18,060 nt of DNA, from NCBI GenBank assembly GCA_036939975.1, contig JALLPB010000302.1, positions 1-18,060 of the forward strand, written 5' to 3'. Shown piece by piece: positions 17,259 through 18,060 of the stretch. Under the pieces are notes generated by a model. That model was not told where the DNA came from. It made no database searches and saw only the letters and a list, made by a program, of their open reading frames with translations. The DNA is from Cyclostephanos tholiformis. Lineage: Eukaryota > Bacillariophyta > Thalassiosirophyceae > Thalassiosirales > Thalassiosiraceae. Position numbers and translations under genes: made by a program. The first letter of the stretch is position 1. Each line of letters opens with the position of its first letter.

Positions 17259-17465
17259 TCACTGGACAATCTTCCACTTAATTTGACCAAAGTATCCATT
17301 TATAATGCGGCTCTGAGGGAAAGCCAACCCTGCCATCAGAGTTCGTGCTTTCTCAGCACCAACAACTTGTCGTTTTGAGAACAACTTCATGTTTTCTCCT
17401 ACTGTAACAACAAATGAGAACTCTTCTTTTGTTGGGTTGTAGAAGTGCAATCCGCTGCTATGCAT
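17259..17465 (-). pseudogene. Copia GAG-pre-integrase region
   Basis: SSGLHFYNPTKEEFSFVVTV, GENMKLFSKRQVVGAEKART and LMAGLAFPQSRIINGYFG correspond to the region joining protease and integrase (GL-YY...V-EN---YSKRQ---A--AR-LYA-V-YPS in the family). The frame ends at VQ; the next frame carries VMTDDAKAAD, so a one-base shift lies near 17262. Upstream pieces in other frames (ILSLKDVTLVCRVTYYDSYE, GLPNMIFVCIA) extend it toward the protease. Confidence 0.8.
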
Positions 17466-17679
17466 ACGAAGATCATGTTTGGTAATCCTTTACTTTCATG
17501 CCACACGATGACCAACTCTTCATAACTGTCATAATATGTTACTCGACACACCAATGTCACATCTTTCAATGACAGTATTATTTGTTTTGGCTTTAGTTGA
17601 GAACCATACTGTTGTCAAATTGTTGATTGATGTACCTCTTGCACTCTCATTGATCCTCCATTGCTGTGTAGCATATATC

Positions 17680-17890
17680 TCATACCAATTGTTTATTGTG
17701 AAACAATGACATCGTCAACTGATTATCCAAGATTATCACATTTCTCAGATTTAGTTTATCGCATGATTGTTTAAGCGACAAGTTGTGGTGGAGGAATGAT
17801 AACTCCATGAATTGGAAGTGTGATTGTTCATCACCGCTCTCCAACTTTTCATCGTCACATTTAATTTGTGCCATTACCTGAGTGAATTGC
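17680..17890 (-). pseudogene. Copia protease region
   Basis: KQFTQVMAQIKCDDEKLESG, SHFQFMELSFLHHN and NLRNVIILDNQLTMSLFHNK fit the aspartic protease start of these elements (usually LDNQST), with the catalytic Asp coded at about 17727-17725. The frame stops after NKQLV. Upstream of KQFTQV the reading runs into short tandem repeats, so the usual CCHC zinc knuckle is not visible. Homology in the stretch 17466-17679 is broken over several frames. Confidence 0.7.
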
Positions 17891-17900
17891 TTAGCTGGAA

Positions 17901-17940
17901 ATGTCGGTGACATGTCGGCAACGTGTCGGTGACGTGTCGA
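17901..17940. repeat. 11-bp tandem repeat, about 3.5 units
   Basis: On the minus strand the unit is CGACACGTCAC with variants CGACACGTTGC and CGACATGTCAC. It occupies the place where the copia zinc-knuckle coding sequence would be expected. Confidence 0.75.
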
Positions 17941-17957
17941 TTTGTTGCCAATTTTGA

Positions 17958-17975
17958 CCCGACATGCATGTCGGG
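17958..17975. repeat. Perfect 18-bp palindrome
   Basis: CCCGACATGCATGTCGGG is fully self-complementary. A second inverted pair follows (GACACAAA/TTTGTGTGTC near 18006-18024). Both share the CGACA word of the adjacent tandem repeat. Confidence 0.8.
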
Positions 17976-18060
17976 GCCGACACACAAAAGCAAAATAGCT
18001 GAACTGACACAAAATTTGTGTGTCGGTTACCCCTATATACGTACACGTATTTATGTACCT

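Larger units (their letters stand above)
14049..18060 (-). mobile_element. Ty1/copia retrotransposon, decayed, 5' end outside the window
   Basis: Read on the minus strand, the order is protease, GAG-pre-integrase, integrase, linker, reverse transcriptase, RNase H, 3' LTR. This is the copia (Pseudoviridae-type) order, with integrase before reverse transcriptase. Sequence style (FHVDD, VIDVPNAF, IERQIRVVKERSRA) matches diatom copia lineages as I recall them. At least three in-frame TAG stops (16543-16541, 15785-15783, 14412-14410) and about seven frameshifts show it is inactive. The gag region and 5' LTR should lie beyond 18060. The sequence from about 17900 on does not show the expected zinc knuckle and may be foreign or rearranged. 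Confidence 0.9.

Overview
The window looks like nuclear DNA of a eukaryotic alga, most likely a diatom (inference). Three things point that way. First, a decayed Ty1/copia element on the minus strand carries a reverse transcriptase with FHVDD at the active site and an integrase of the kind common in diatom genomes. Second, a LINE-type reverse transcriptase fragment reads FLDLRKAYD. Third, introns appear to be short (67 to 91 bp) with GT...AG borders. Gene density is low and most recognisable coding DNA is broken. Nothing suggests a bacterial, plasmid or phage origin.

Layout. 1-6170: an AT-rich repeat landscape. It is framed by two diverged direct copies of a ~420-500 bp repeat (1-425 and 5655-6170), each opening with a foldback hairpin. 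Between them lie a frameshifted gene for a very acidic protein and a neighbouring fragment (806-1916, minus), four tandem ~124 bp units (2452-2942), one weak hypothetical ORF and several clusters of short hairpins. 6171-7788: no gene seen; small palindromes and a (GT)13 microsatellite. 7789-8870 (minus): a LINE-like reverse transcriptase pseudogene with an in-frame TGA and a frameshift at a G run. 9300-10877 (minus): the only long intact gene, 525 codons, in a GC-rich island. It may carry an FHA-like N-terminal domain, and a perfect 14-bp palindrome containing TGACGTCA lies 9 bp upstream of its ATG.

11158-13350: three copies of a ~310 bp tandem repeat. The middle copy is split by a 1275 bp non-autonomous DNA transposon (11512-12786) with 41-bp terminal inverted repeats and an ATT target-site duplication. 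The undisturbed site is still readable in the third copy. 13344-14053 (plus): a pseudogene of unknown function, probably with one 67 bp intron, bordered on its 5' side by the repeat array and cut on its 3' side by a copia LTR. 14049-18060 (minus): the copia element from its 3' LTR through RNase H, reverse transcriptase, integrase and protease. It runs off the window before gag and the 5' LTR, and carries at least three in-frame stops and several frameshifts.

The window therefore reads as a graveyard of nested insertions around one apparently functional host gene. The strongest candidates for something undescribed are the ATT-flanked transposon with its paralogous empty site, the direct repeats that conserve splice-like signals, and the interrupted gene at 13344-14053. 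Family assignments rest on motifs read by eye; no database search was possible.
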